A stretch of DNA of 7,447 nt from Oscillospiraceae bacterium (GCA_017458885.1 JAFSZQ010000019.1:1-7447), one strand, 5' to 3'; positions 1 through 5,973 are shown, counted from the stretch's first letter. Numbers and translations are program-made. Notes: generated by a model not told the origin, from the letters alone.

Positions 1-112
1 CCTGCACGGCGACGCCCGCGGGCGGCGCGCTCGCCTCCGTCCCGCCGCCGCAGCCCGCGAGCGCGAGCGCGGCGAACGCCGCGAGGAGCAGCGCCAAACG
101 ATCCTTCTTCAT
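1..112 (-). CDS. Lipoprotein N-terminus (partial; possible efflux adaptor subunit)
   Basis: Only the first 37 codons are in the window. The reading frame starts at the ATG complementary to 110-112, preceded by a good Shine-Dalgarno (GGGGGAG, 118-124, 5-nt spacer) that sits next to the stop codon of the upstream gene. The peptide has a Lys/Arg-containing start, a hydrophobic Leu/Ala stretch (about residues 6-19) and a lipobox LAGC with Cys21, followed by a Gly/Ala/Pro-rich linker. This is a typical lipoprotein signal for cleavage by signal peptidase II and anchoring to the outer face of the membrane. The 14-bp gap to the TolC-like gene indicates one operon. Periplasmic adaptor (HlyD/AcrA-type membrane-fusion) proteins often have this start and this neighbour, so an adaptor is my best guess, but no adaptor domain is visible here. 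Confidence 0.8.
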   Translation of the reverse strand, partial: MKKDRLALLLAAFAALALAGCGGGTEASAPPAGVAVQ

Positions 113-126
113 TGCCGCTCCCCCTT

Positions 127-1395
127 TCAACCGTTCAGGATGCCGTATTCGACCGCCCAGCAGTAGCTGCGGTACTGCGAAAACAGCTCGCGCTCCGCGC
201 CCAGCGCGGCGTCCTTCGCCTCCGCGAGCGCGTCCTTCGCGTCCGCGAGCGCGTTGGCGGAGAGGTTCCCCTGCTCGTATTTGAGCGCGGACGCGGCGTA
301 CTCCGCCTCCTTGCCCGCGAGCGCCGCGCGCTTGGCGTCCGCCGCCTGGGATGCGTCCTTGACCTGCGCGTAGAGCGCGCGGAACTTCAGCTCGTAGCTC
401 TGCAAGGCGTTCTCAAAGGTGTACTGCGCCGCCTGCCAGGTGTGCTTCGCCTGCATCCACTCGTTCTTCTTGGAATTCGCGCCGTACTTCTTCAGCGCGT
501 CGTTGTAGTCCTTTTTGGCGTCGTCGAGCGTCTTTTGCGCGTCGTACAGCTCGTAGCTCGCCTCTTTCGCGCGCGCGAGATCGTCGTCGAGCGCCATCGC
601 GCCGAGCTGCCCCGCCGTGACCCGCGGCAGCGCGGCGAGCGTGAGCTCGCCGTCGAGCGCCGTGCCCGTCATCGCCTTGAGCTGGAGCAGGACGTTGTCC
701 GCGTTCATGCGGAGCGTCGCGCGAGCGCTCTCCGCCTGCGCGAGCCCCGCGCGCACCTGCTGCACCGTCAGCGCGGAGACCTGCCCCAGCTCGTGACGGA
801 GCGTCAGCTCGGCGTCGCTCCGCCCCAGCGCGTCGATCGTGCGCGAGAGCGCCGCGTCCTGCGTCTCCAGCTCCTTGAGCGTGATGTAGAGCGACTCGCC
901 GACGATGACGGTCTGATCCTGCAAATTGCGGAGCTGGCGCGTCACGCCCTCGTTGTCGGACTGCAGCTTGCCGCTGCGCACGTCGTCGAATGCGTCGCGG
1001 TAGGCGTCGTACTGCGGCTGGAGCGAGGCGGACAGCATCGAGCCCATGCCCGGCACGGTCGAGAGGTACGCCCACTGCTGGTCGGCGATCCCGTTGATCT
1101 TGTCGCGCAGCTCGTCCTCCGTCCGCCGGTAGTCCCATTCCTCCAGCGTTTGGACGTTCTCCTCCAGCGCGAGCAGGGGATAATAGCTCTCCCGCATCCG
1201 CGCGCCCAGCGCGTCGAACGCGAGCGCGCCCTCCGCCTCCGGCTCGGCGGGCGTTTCCGCGCGCTCCGTCTGCGCGGCGGCGGGTTCCGAAGCGGCGGCC
1301 GCTTCCGGTTTGCTTCCCGCCGGCTCCGCCGCGTTCGCGCCGAGCGCGAAGACCGTCGCTAGCGCCAGCAGCAGCGCCGCTGTCCGTTTTTCCAT
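127..1395 (-). CDS. TolC-family outer-membrane-efflux-like exported protein
   Basis: A 422-residue protein. Residues 1-22 form a Sec signal peptide (KR start, Leu/Ala core, cleavage probably after A-N-A at 20-22). An Ala/Pro/Glu-rich linker follows (about 23-57), then a long, mostly helical region. Two halves each carry the pattern of TolC/OEP helices: HELGQVSALTVQQ at 201-213 and YEQGNLSANALADAKDALAE at 373-392, each a Gly-turn followed by a long amphipathic helix. The start is fixed by AGAGGAG (1404-1410) 8 nt upstream. In diderm bacteria TolC proteins form the outer-membrane and periplasmic channel of tripartite efflux or type I secretion systems; homologues also occur in Clostridia without a known outer membrane, where their role is unclear. 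The gene is first in an operon with a lipoprotein gene and has a consensus promoter. Family assignment rests on the repeat pattern and helical composition, not an alignment. Confidence 0.75.
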   Translation of the reverse strand: MEKRTAALLLALATVFALGANAAEPAGSKPEAAAASEPAAAQTERAETPAEPEAEGALAFDALGARMRESYYPLLALEENVQTLEEWDYRRTEDELRDKINGIADQQWAYLSTVPGMGSMLSASLQPQYDAYRDAFDDVRSGKLQSDNEGVTRQLRNLQDQTVIVGESLYITLKELETQDAALSRTIDALGRSDAELTLRHELGQVSALTVQQVRAGLAQAESARATLRMNADNVLLQLKAMTGTALDGELTLAALPRVTAGQLGAMALDDDLARAKEASYELYDAQKTLDDAKKDYNDALKKYGANSKKNEWMQAKHTWQAAQYTFENALQSYELKFRALYAQVKDASQAADAKRAALAGKEAEYAASALKYEQGNLSANALADAKDALAEAKDAALGAERELFSQYRSYCWAVEYGILNG

Positions 1396-1437
1396 ATCGA
1401 ACGCTCCTCTCTTCCTGACCTATTGAGCTAAATCTAT

Positions 1438-1466
1438 ATTATAGTTACCTTTGGCTTACATGTCAA
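1438..1466 (-). promoter_or_regulatory. Sigma-A promoter of the TolC-like operon
   Basis: On the minus strand TTGACA (1461-1466) and TATAAT (1438-1443) match both consensus hexamers perfectly with a 17-bp spacer (1444-1460). The predicted transcription start is near 1431, giving a leader of about 36 nt that contains the ribosome binding site. This is one of the two strongest promoters in the window, so the operon is either highly expressed or held down by a repressor. The divergent MocR-type gene is the obvious local candidate. Confidence 0.9.
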
Positions 1467-1499
1467 AGGGAAACGCGCGGAAAACTGTGAATAATCTGT

Positions 1500-1524
1500 A
1501 AAAAAATCCGCCTTGCGCGGCGGA
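1500..1524 (-). terminator. Intrinsic terminator on the minus strand, upstream of the TolC-operon promoter
   Basis: TCCGCC (1507-1512) and GGCGGA (1519-1524) form a 6-bp GC-rich stem with a 6-nt loop. On the minus strand this is followed directly by seven Us (complement of the A run 1500-1506). It is oriented to stop transcription coming from the right. No minus-strand gene ends nearby: the nearest is rsmA, ending at 2629. It may insulate the efflux promoter from antisense read-through, or be left over from a lost gene. Confidence 0.7.
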
Positions 1525-1544
1525 CGGACGTGTGGTACGCTTCG

Positions 1545-1564
1545 TATTGGATATATCAATATTG
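1545..1564 (+). repeat. Short inverted/direct TATTG repeat, candidate operator for the MocR-type regulator
   Basis: TATTG (1545-1549) and CAATA (1557-1561) form an inverted repeat around a 7-bp AT-rich centre. CAATATTG (1557-1564) is a perfect 8-bp palindrome, and TATTG recurs at 1560-1564, 15 bp after the first copy. It lies about 30 bp before the regulator's start codon. GntR-family winged helices bind inverted repeats, and MocR members such as GabR bind direct repeats in their own promoter regions, so autoregulation is a reasonable inference. Such short AT-rich words can also arise by chance. No convincing -35/-10 pair for the regulator gene was found here. Confidence 0.35.
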
Positions 1565-1592
1565 CAAATCAAACGAGAAACGGTGAGGCCAG

Positions 1593-2675
1593 ATGAACTA
1601 TCACATTGACCGCGGCGCGGCGCAGAGCGCGTATTTGCAGCTCTACCGGCGCCTGCGCGACGACGTCGTCTCCGGCGCGTACCCCTACGGCGGCAGGATG
1701 CCGTCGAAGCGCCAGCTCGCGGAGGACGCGGGCGTGAGCATCGTGACGGTGGAGCACGCCTACGCCATCCTATGCGACGAGGGGTATTTGGAGTCGCGCG
1801 AGCGGAGCGGATACTTCGTCGCCTACCGCGCGGGGGACTGCTTTCCGGGCGCGCGCGAACCGCGCCCGCGCGCGCCGGAGCCGCGCGCGGCGGAGGAGAC
1901 GTTCCCGTTCTCCGTCCTCGCGCGCACGATGCGCCGCGTGCTGTCCGACTACGGCGAGAGCCTGCTGGTGAAATCGCCGAACAACGGCTGCGCCGCGCTG
2001 CGTCAGGCGATCGCGGATTACCTCGCCCGCTCGCGCGGCGTGCGCGTCAAGCCGTCGCAGATCGTCATCGGCTCCGGCGCGGAGTACCTCTACGGGCTGA
2101 TCGTGCAGCTGCTCGGGCGCGAGCGCGTCTACGCCGTGGAGCAGCCGTCGTACGAGAAGATCCGCCGCGTCTATCGCGCGCAGGGGGTCGAGGTCGAGAC
2201 GCTGCGCCTCGGCGCGGACGGCGTGCGCACCGACGAGCTTTTGCGCGCGCGGGCGACGGTGCTGCACGTCACGCCGTTCCACAGCTTCCCCAGCGGCGTG
2301 ACGGCGAGCGCGGGCAAGCGCGCGGAGTACGTCCGCTGGGCGCAAGAGCGCGGCGGGTACGTCGTCGAGGACGACTTTGACAGCGAGTTTTCGCTCTCGT
2401 CCAAGGCGGAGGACACGGTGTTCTCGCTCGAGCCGGAGCGTTCGGTGATCTATCTCAACACGTTCTCGAAGACGGTCGCGCCGTCGATCCGCGTGGGCTA
2501 CATGGTGCTCCCGCCCGCGCTTTCGGAGGCGTTCGAGCGCGCGGCGGGGTTCTGCTCCTGCACGGTGCCGCTGTTCGAGCAGTACGTTTTGGCGGAGCTG
2601 CTGCGCAGCGGGGATTTTGAGCGGCACCTCAATCGCGTGAGACGCCGGCGGCGGAGCGGCTTAACGCTTCGGTGA
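1593..2675 (+). CDS. MocR-type transcriptional regulator (GntR wHTH + aminotransferase-like domain), C-terminally truncated
   Basis: A 360-residue protein starting at ATG 1593 behind GGTGAGG (1582-1588). Residues about 8-76 are a GntR winged helix-turn-helix (AYLQLYRRLRDDVVSGAYPYGGRMPS is split across 13-38; LAEDAGVSIVTVEHAYAIL at 42-60). A short Pro/Arg-rich linker follows, then a fold-type-I aminotransferase-like domain from about 104: EQPSYEKI (183-190), TPFHSFPSG (227-235), EDDFDSEF (259-266) and the pyridoxal-phosphate lysine K293 in NTFSKTVAPSIRVGYM. The family is usually about 450-480 residues, with some 165 residues after the lysine; here only 67 follow. The lost part is the small C-terminal domain, which carries the arginine that binds substrate carboxylate in aminotransferases. 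The last 47 bp overlap the rsmA 3' end on the other strand, and the final residues (RRRRRSGLTLR) look non-native. It diverges from the TolC-like operon, a plausible target. DNA binding could persist; effector response is doubtful. Confidence 0.85.
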   Translation: MNYHIDRGAAQSAYLQLYRRLRDDVVSGAYPYGGRMPSKRQLAEDAGVSIVTVEHAYAILCDEGYLESRERSGYFVAYRAGDCFPGAREPRPRAPEPRAAEETFPFSVLARTMRRVLSDYGESLLVKSPNNGCAALRQAIADYLARSRGVRVKPSQIVIGSGAEYLYGLIVQLLGRERVYAVEQPSYEKIRRVYRAQGVEVETLRLGADGVRTDELLRARATVLHVTPFHSFPSGVTASAGKRAEYVRWAQERGGYVVEDDFDSEFSLSSKAEDTVFSLEPERSVIYLNTFSKTVAPSIRVGYMVLPPALSEAFERAAGFCSCTVPLFEQYVLAELLRSGDFERHLNRVRRRRRSGLTLR

Positions 2676-3504
2676 GCCGCGCAAACTCCGCGAGCCCCAG
2701 CCGCTCGCCGCGCACGTTCGCGTCGAGTCCGCAGCCGACCGCGAGCCGCGTCAGCTTCTCCTTGCCCAGCGCGCCGAAGGCGGTCATCAGGCTGTTCACC
2801 AGCGTCTTGCGCCGCAGGGCGAACGCCGCGCAGACCACGCGGAAGAAGAACGCCTCGTCCGCGACCGCGACCGGCGGCGTCTCGCGCACGCGCGCGCGGA
2901 GCACCGCGGACGTGACCTTCGGGCGGGGGAGGAACCGCTCCGGCGGCACCTCGAAGCACAGCTCCGGCTCGGTGTGGTACTGCATGAACACCGAGAACGC
3001 GCCGTACGCCGCCGTGCCCGGCGCGGCGCAGATGCGCTGCGCGACCTCGCGCTGCACGAGCACGGTCAGGCGCGTGAAACACCGCGCCTCGACGAGCTTC
3101 GTGAGCATCGGCGTCGTGATGTTGTACGGCAGGTTCGCGCAGACGATGGGCGTCAGCCCCGCGAACCGCTCCCGCGCGAGGGCGGCGAGGTCGAGCTTCA
3201 GCGCGTCGGCGGAGATCAGCTCGAAATTATCGAAGCCCGCCATCGTCTCCGCCAGGATCGGCGGCAGCGCCGTGTCCAGCTCGATCGCGACGACCTTCCC
3301 CGCGCGGCGGCACAGCTCCTGCGAGAGCGCGCCGACGCCGGGGCCGATCTCCAGCACGCCGCTCCCCGCGTCCGCGCCGGACGCCTCCGCGATGGCGCGG
3401 GGCACGTCGCGGTCGACGAGGAAGTTCTGCCCCTTGGACTTGGAAAAGCGGAAGCCGTGCCGCGCGAGCAGGGCTTCGATCTGTTGTCGTTCGTCGTTTC
3501 TCAT
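2629..3504 (-). CDS. rsmA: 16S rRNA (adenine1518-N6/adenine1519-N6)-dimethyltransferase
   Basis: RsmA (KsgA) dimethylates two adjacent adenines in the 3'-terminal helix-45 loop of 16S rRNA late in 30S assembly, using S-adenosylmethionine. The 291-residue protein has all Rossmann-methyltransferase motifs: KGQNFLVD (24-31), SAM-binding LEIGPGVGAL (51-60), the acidic ribose-binding AIELD (73-77), SAD with D100, and catalytic NLPYNI (124-129), then VLVQREVAQRI (148-158) and PPERFLPRPKVTSAVL (187-202), ending in the usual helical C-terminal domain. Loss of this enzyme gives kasugamycin resistance in known bacteria. I chose the ATG at 3502-3504 because the protein then starts as homologues do; an upstream ATG at 3522 would add six unlikely residues. 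No Shine-Dalgarno precedes either start. The C-terminal tail (SAAGVSRD) lies in the overlap with the truncated MocR-type gene. No terminator follows it. Confidence 0.95.
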   Translation of the reverse strand: MRNDERQQIEALLARHGFRFSKSKGQNFLVDRDVPRAIAEASGADAGSGVLEIGPGVGALSQELCRRAGKVVAIELDTALPPILAETMAGFDNFELISADALKLDLAALARERFAGLTPIVCANLPYNITTPMLTKLVEARCFTRLTVLVQREVAQRICAAPGTAAYGAFSVFMQYHTEPELCFEVPPERFLPRPKVTSAVLRARVRETPPVAVADEAFFFRVVCAAFALRRKTLVNSLMTAFGALGKEKLTRLAVGCGLDANVRGERLGLAEFARLTEALSRSAAGVSRD

Positions 3505-3510
3505 GCGTCG

Positions 3511-3538
3511 ATCATACCACATCCGCGCGAAAAAACAA
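3511..3538 (-). promoter_or_regulatory. Extended -10 promoter of rsmA, predicting a leaderless mRNA
   Basis: On the minus strand the -10 box TATGAT (3511-3516) is preceded by TGG, giving an extended -10 (TGnTATGAT). A weak -35, TTGTTT (3533-3538), lies 16 bp upstream. If the last base of the -10 box is position -7, +1 falls on 3504, the A of the rsmA ATG. This agrees with the absence of a Shine-Dalgarno sequence. Confidence 0.6.
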
Positions 3539-3556
3539 GCGGCTGTCGAGATGTGC

Positions 3557-3585
3557 TTGACTTATGCGCGCCGATTGGCTATCCT
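3557..3585 (+). promoter_or_regulatory. Sigma-A promoter of the 3-hydroxyacyl-CoA dehydrogenase gene
   Basis: TTGACT (3557-3562) and TATCCT (3580-3585) are separated by exactly 17 bp. The predicted start is near 3592, giving a 28-nt leader with AAGGAGA (3604-3610). The -35 box lies 18 bp from the -35 of the divergent rsmA promoter, so polymerase binding at one could interfere with the other. Confidence 0.7.
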
Positions 3586-3619
3586 GACAGTGTCATTTTT
3601 TGGAAGGAGAGTGATCGGT

Positions 3620-4591
3620 ATGTCTGACATCAAAAAAGTAGTGGTGGCGGGCGGCGGCGTTCTGGGCTCCCAGATCGCGTTCCAAGCCGCGTACTGCGGA
3701 TTTGACGTGACGATCTGGCTTCGCAGCGAGGGCAGCATCGGGCGCACCCAGCCGAAGCTGGACAAGCTCAAGACGACGTATCTGGACGCCATCGAGGCGA
3801 TGAAGGCGGCGGAGAGCCCCGCCGACCCCAACTGGTGCCGCGGCATCGCGGACTTCGGCGCGTTCGATCCGGAGGACTGCAAGGCGAAGACCGAGGCGGC
3901 GTACAGCGGCTTGAAGCTGGAGCTGGATCTCGCCAAGGCGGTCAGCGACGCGGATCTGGTCATCGAGTCCATGGCGGAGGTGCAGGAGGAAAAGACGGCG
4001 TTCTTCCAAAAGCTGGCGCCGCTGCTGCCCGAAAAGACCCTGCTGGTGACCAACTCCTCCTCGCTCCTGCCCTCCAGCTTTACGAAAGCCACGGGCCGTC
4101 CGGCGAAGTATCTGGCGCTGCACTTTGCCAACTCCATCTGGAAGCAGAACATCGCCGAGGTCATGGCGCAGGCGGAGACCGCGCGGCAGTCCTTCGACAC
4201 GGTCATGGAATTCGCCGGAGAGATCCGCATGATCCCGCTGCCGGTGAACAAGGAGAAGGCGGGCTACCTGCTCAACTCGCTGCTGATCCCGTTCCTGTTC
4301 TCCGCGCTGGACCTGGTCGCCAACGGCGTGTCAGACCCCGAGAGCATCGACAAGGCGTGGAAGCTCGGCACCGGCGCGCCCCGCGGGCCGTTCGAGATCT
4401 TCGACGTGGTGGGGCTGACCACCGCGTCCAACATCGTGGAGAAGTATCAGAAGGTGCCCGGGCTCGTCAGCCCGCTGCTGAAAAAGATGATGCTGCCCTA
4501 CAACTTCAAGGAGCAGAAGGCGGTGCTGCAAAAGTACATCGGCGAGGGCAAGCTGGGCCGCGCGACGGGCGAGGGCTTTTACAAGTATTGA
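3620..4591 (+). CDS. 3-hydroxyacyl-CoA dehydrogenase family protein (NAD-dependent)
   Basis: A 323-residue protein starting at ATG 3620 behind AAGGAGA. The N-terminal Rossmann domain has the dinucleotide motif GGGVLG (11-16). DADLVIESMAEVQEEK (110-125) and TNSSSL (144-149) match the family, and LHFANSIWKQNIAEVM contains His168 and Glu180, spaced 12 apart exactly like the catalytic His-Glu pair of known 3-hydroxyacyl-CoA dehydrogenases. Asn219 in LLNSLLIP and GAPRGPFEIFDVVGL belong to the C-terminal domain, which ends in the characteristic TGEGFYKY. Known members oxidise 3-hydroxyacyl-CoA to 3-oxoacyl-CoA, or the reverse in butyrate synthesis. It is about 40 residues longer than clostridial Hbd (roughly 282), largely from extra sequence around residues 60-100, and has HFANS in place of the usual HFFNP. 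It stands alone, without crotonase, thiolase or acyl-CoA dehydrogenase genes, so the substrate is open. Confidence 0.88.
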   Translation: MSDIKKVVVAGGGVLGSQIAFQAAYCGFDVTIWLRSEGSIGRTQPKLDKLKTTYLDAIEAMKAAESPADPNWCRGIADFGAFDPEDCKAKTEAAYSGLKLELDLAKAVSDADLVIESMAEVQEEKTAFFQKLAPLLPEKTLLVTNSSSLLPSSFTKATGRPAKYLALHFANSIWKQNIAEVMAQAETARQSFDTVMEFAGEIRMIPLPVNKEKAGYLLNSLLIPFLFSALDLVANGVSDPESIDKAWKLGTGAPRGPFEIFDVVGLTTASNIVEKYQKVPGLVSPLLKKMMLPYNFKEQKAVLQKYIGEGKLGRATGEGFYKY

Positions 4592-4599
4592 GAGCGCGA

Positions 4600-4634
4600 A
4601 AAACCCCCGAAAGCCAAGGGCTTTCGGAGGTTTT
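4600..4634. terminator. Bidirectional intrinsic terminator between the dehydrogenase gene and rpsI
   Basis: CCGAAAGCC (4607-4615) pairs with GGCTTTCGG (4619-4627) around an AAG loop. After one C/A mismatch the stem continues with CC/GG and AAAA/TTTT (4600-4605 with 4629-4634). T-rich flanks on both strands allow it to end both convergent transcription units: the dehydrogenase gene (stop at 4591) and rpsI (stop at 4654). Confidence 0.9.
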
Positions 4635-4653
4635 GTATCTGCGTTCGCGGATT

Positions 4654-5058
4654 TCAGCGTTTGCTGAACTGCGGCGCGCGGCGGGCGGCCTTGAGACCGT
4701 ACTTCTTGCGCTCCTTCATGCGCGGATCGCGCGTGAGGAAGCCCGCCTTCTTGAGAATGGGGCGGTAGTCGGGGCTCGCGAGCAGCAGCGCGCGGCTGAC
4801 GCCGTGGCGCAGGGCGCCCGCCTGACCGGACACGCCGCCGCCGGTGACCGTCGCCACGATGTCCACCTTGCCGAGGGTGTCGGTGGCGGCGAGGGGCTGG
4901 CGCACGACCATCTTCAGCGTCTCGAGACCGAAGTAATCGTCGATGTCGCGGCCGTTGATGGTGATGCTGCCGGTGCCGCCCTGGAACAGATGAACGCGCG
5001 CGACCGAGGACTTGCGGCGGCCCGTGCCGTAGAGATAAGGCTTCTTGGACTGGTACAT
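4654..5058 (-). CDS. rpsI: 30S ribosomal protein S9
   Basis: A 134-residue S9 (uS9) of normal length. [13 protein letters not shown] (10-22) is the family's N-terminal signature. [14 protein letters not shown] and [20 protein letters not shown] form the conserved core. The basic C-terminus ([20 protein letters not shown], then a terminal FSKR) is the tail that reaches the P-site tRNA in the 30S subunit. AAGGAGG (5068-5074) lies 9 nt upstream and overlaps the rplM stop codon; the two genes are 14 bp apart, so translation is probably coupled. The rplM-rpsI order is the standard bacterial operon. A strong terminator lies 20 bp downstream. Confidence 0.97.
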   Translation of the reverse strand: MYQSKKPYLYGTGRRKSSVARVHLFQGGTGSITINGRDIDDYFGLETLKMVVRQPLAATDTLGKVDIVATVTGGGVSGQAGALRHGVSRALLLASPDYRPILKKAGFLTRDPRMKERKKYGLKAARRAPQFSKR

Positions 5059-5072
5059 TCTTCTGCTCCTCC

Positions 5073-5504
5073 TTACTTCACTTCGTAGGCTTCAGGCTTC
5101 TGCGCCTGCTGCTCGTGCTCCGCGCCGGCGTAGATGTGCAGGCGCTTGAGGGAATCCTTCGTGATGGTGTTGCGGGGCATCATGCCCTTGACCGCGAGCT
5201 GCATCGCAAGCTCGGGCTTGTCCTGCATCAGCGTGCGGTACTTGGTCTCCTTCAGCCCGCCGACCCAGCCGCTGTGACGGCGGTAATACTTCTGGTCGAG
5301 CTTGTTGCCCGTGAGCACCGCGTCCTTCGCGTTGATGATGATGACGTAGTCGCCGCAGTCGGCGTGCGGGGTGTAGGTGACCTTGCGCTTGCCGCGGAGC
5401 AGATCGGCGGCGATCACCGCGGTCTTGCCCATGGGCTGTCCGGCGGCGTCGAGCACATACCACTTGCGCTCGATGTTGCCCTTGTTCGCCATAAAAGTGG
5501 ACAT
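5073..5504 (-). CDS. rplM: 50S ribosomal protein L13
   Basis: A 143-residue L13 (uL13), an early-assembling protein of the 50S subunit that binds 23S rRNA. Visible family features are [15 protein letters not shown] near the N-terminus, [32 protein letters not shown], the signature [10 protein letters not shown] and the C-terminal [18 protein letters not shown] chose the ATG at 5502-5504 because AAGGAG (5515-5520) precedes it. A second in-frame ATG (5490-5492) would give a more usual N-terminus (MANKG) but lacks a ribosome binding site. First gene of the rplM-rpsI operon, driven by the promoter at 5588-5616. Confidence 0.97.
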   Translation of the reverse strand: MSTFMANKGNIERKWYVLDAAGQPMGKTAVIAADLLRGKRKVTYTPHADCGDYVIIINAKDAVLTGNKLDQKYYRRHSGWVGGLKETKYRTLMQDKPELAMQLAVKGMMPRNTITKDSLKRLHIYAGAEHEQQAQKPEAYEVK

Positions 5505-5581
5505 AGTCGTTGTACTCCTTACATTCAGTATCGAAAGCGTTCGCTTTACTTTTCCGGCGTTTCCTGCTAAAATTCGGAACG
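5505..5581 (-). promoter_or_regulatory. 5' leader of the rplM-rpsI mRNA, possible autoregulatory RNA
   Basis: From the predicted transcription start (about 5581) to the rplM ATG is roughly 77 nt. It contains a small hairpin, AAAGC/GCTTT (5534-5538 with 5543-5547), just before the Shine-Dalgarno at 5515-5520. L13 leaders that control the operon are known in Bacillota (Rfam L13_leader family). The location and length fit, but I cannot confirm the consensus structure by eye. Confidence 0.4.
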
Positions 5582-5587
5582 GGTCTT

Positions 5588-5616
5588 TTTATAGCACAAG
5601 GGCGGTCGTCTGTCAA
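5588..5616 (-). promoter_or_regulatory. Strong sigma-A promoter of rplM-rpsI with an AT-rich upstream element
   Basis: On the minus strand TTGACA (5611-5616), a 17-bp spacer (5594-5610) and TATAAA (5588-5593) preceded by TGC, which adds an extended -10. Just upstream (about 5620-5632) is an A/T-rich stretch, complement of ATTTTTATTTA, resembling an UP element. This fits the high output needed for ribosomal proteins. Confidence 0.9.
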
Positions 5617-5666
5617 CGACATTTTTATTTACCGGATGAAATGCTCCGATTTTCTCTTGTTTTCTT

Positions 5667-5695
5667 ATTTTATCTCGAAATTGCTCGATATGCAA
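5667..5695 (-). promoter_or_regulatory. Possible second, upstream promoter for rplM-rpsI
   Basis: On the minus strand TTGCAT (5690-5695), a 17-bp spacer and TAAAAT (5667-5672). The -10 box matches five of six consensus bases and the -35 only three. It lies in the AT-rich gap between bofA and rplM, where such matches are expected more often by chance. Confidence 0.3.
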
Positions 5696-5706
5696 ATTCA
5701 TTTTTG

Positions 5707-5973
5707 CTAGACGAACACCAGCTTCAGCAGCGCCAGCAGGACGAGCCCCGGGATGCCCAGCACGCCGACGGTCAGCGCGTTGAACAGGTTCAGCCCCAGC
5801 GCGAAGCCCGTCCAGCCGCTCGCGAGGTTCACGAGGAACAGCGCGGCGAAGCCGAGCAGCGTGTTGACGAGCACCTTGAGCGCGAGCTTGAGCGGCGCGG
5901 AGAACAGCCGGATCACGCCGAGCAGCGCGAGGGCGGCGAGCAGCGCCAGCGCCAGCTTTTCCGTCACGTCCAT
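5707..5973 (-). CDS. bofA: BofA-family pro-sigma-K processing inhibitor
   Basis: An 88-residue membrane protein, the usual length of BofA. Two hydrophobic segments (about 6-20 and 36-57) are followed by the family signature LNLFNALTVGVLGIPGLVLLALLK (61-84, here listed as one block for position only: key residues N62, N65, G70, G73, I74, P75, G76). In B. subtilis BofA holds the membrane protease SpoIVFB inactive in the mother cell until engulfment is complete, delaying sigma-K activation. I chose the ATG at 5971-5973 because it starts at the family N-terminus; it overlaps the yaaL 3' end by 10 bp, implying translational coupling, with a G-rich stretch upstream serving as a weak ribosome binding site. 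Its presence suggests a spore-forming ancestry, although bofA alone does not prove sporulation. Confidence 0.9.
   Translation of the reverse strand: MDVTEKLALALLAALALLGVIRLFSAPLKLALKVLVNTLLGFAALFLVNLASGWTGFALGLNLFNALTVGVLGIPGLVLLALLKLVFV

Noticed and set aside
112..1362. A long plus-strand open frame (416 codons) opposite the TolC-like gene.
   Set aside because: Its product is an Arg/Leu/Val-rich low-complexity protein typical of antisense frames in GC-rich DNA; the minus strand has the signal peptide, promoter and ribosome binding site.
2672..3619. An in-frame 5' extension of the dehydrogenase frame by 316 codons.
   Set aside because: It is the antisense of rsmA, Ser/Arg-rich with no homology-like pattern, while ATG 3620 has a strong ribosome binding site, a promoter and the family N-terminus.
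3835..5088. A plus-strand open frame of 417 codons spanning the dehydrogenase, the terminator and rpsI.
   Set aside because: It is out of frame with the dehydrogenase, antisense to rpsI and crosses a strong terminator; composition is low-complexity.
5567..5701. A 44-codon minus-strand small frame (MNLHIEQFRDKIRKQ...) between bofA and rplM.
   Set aside because: No ribosome binding site precedes it and it runs straight through the strong rplM promoter at 5588-5616.
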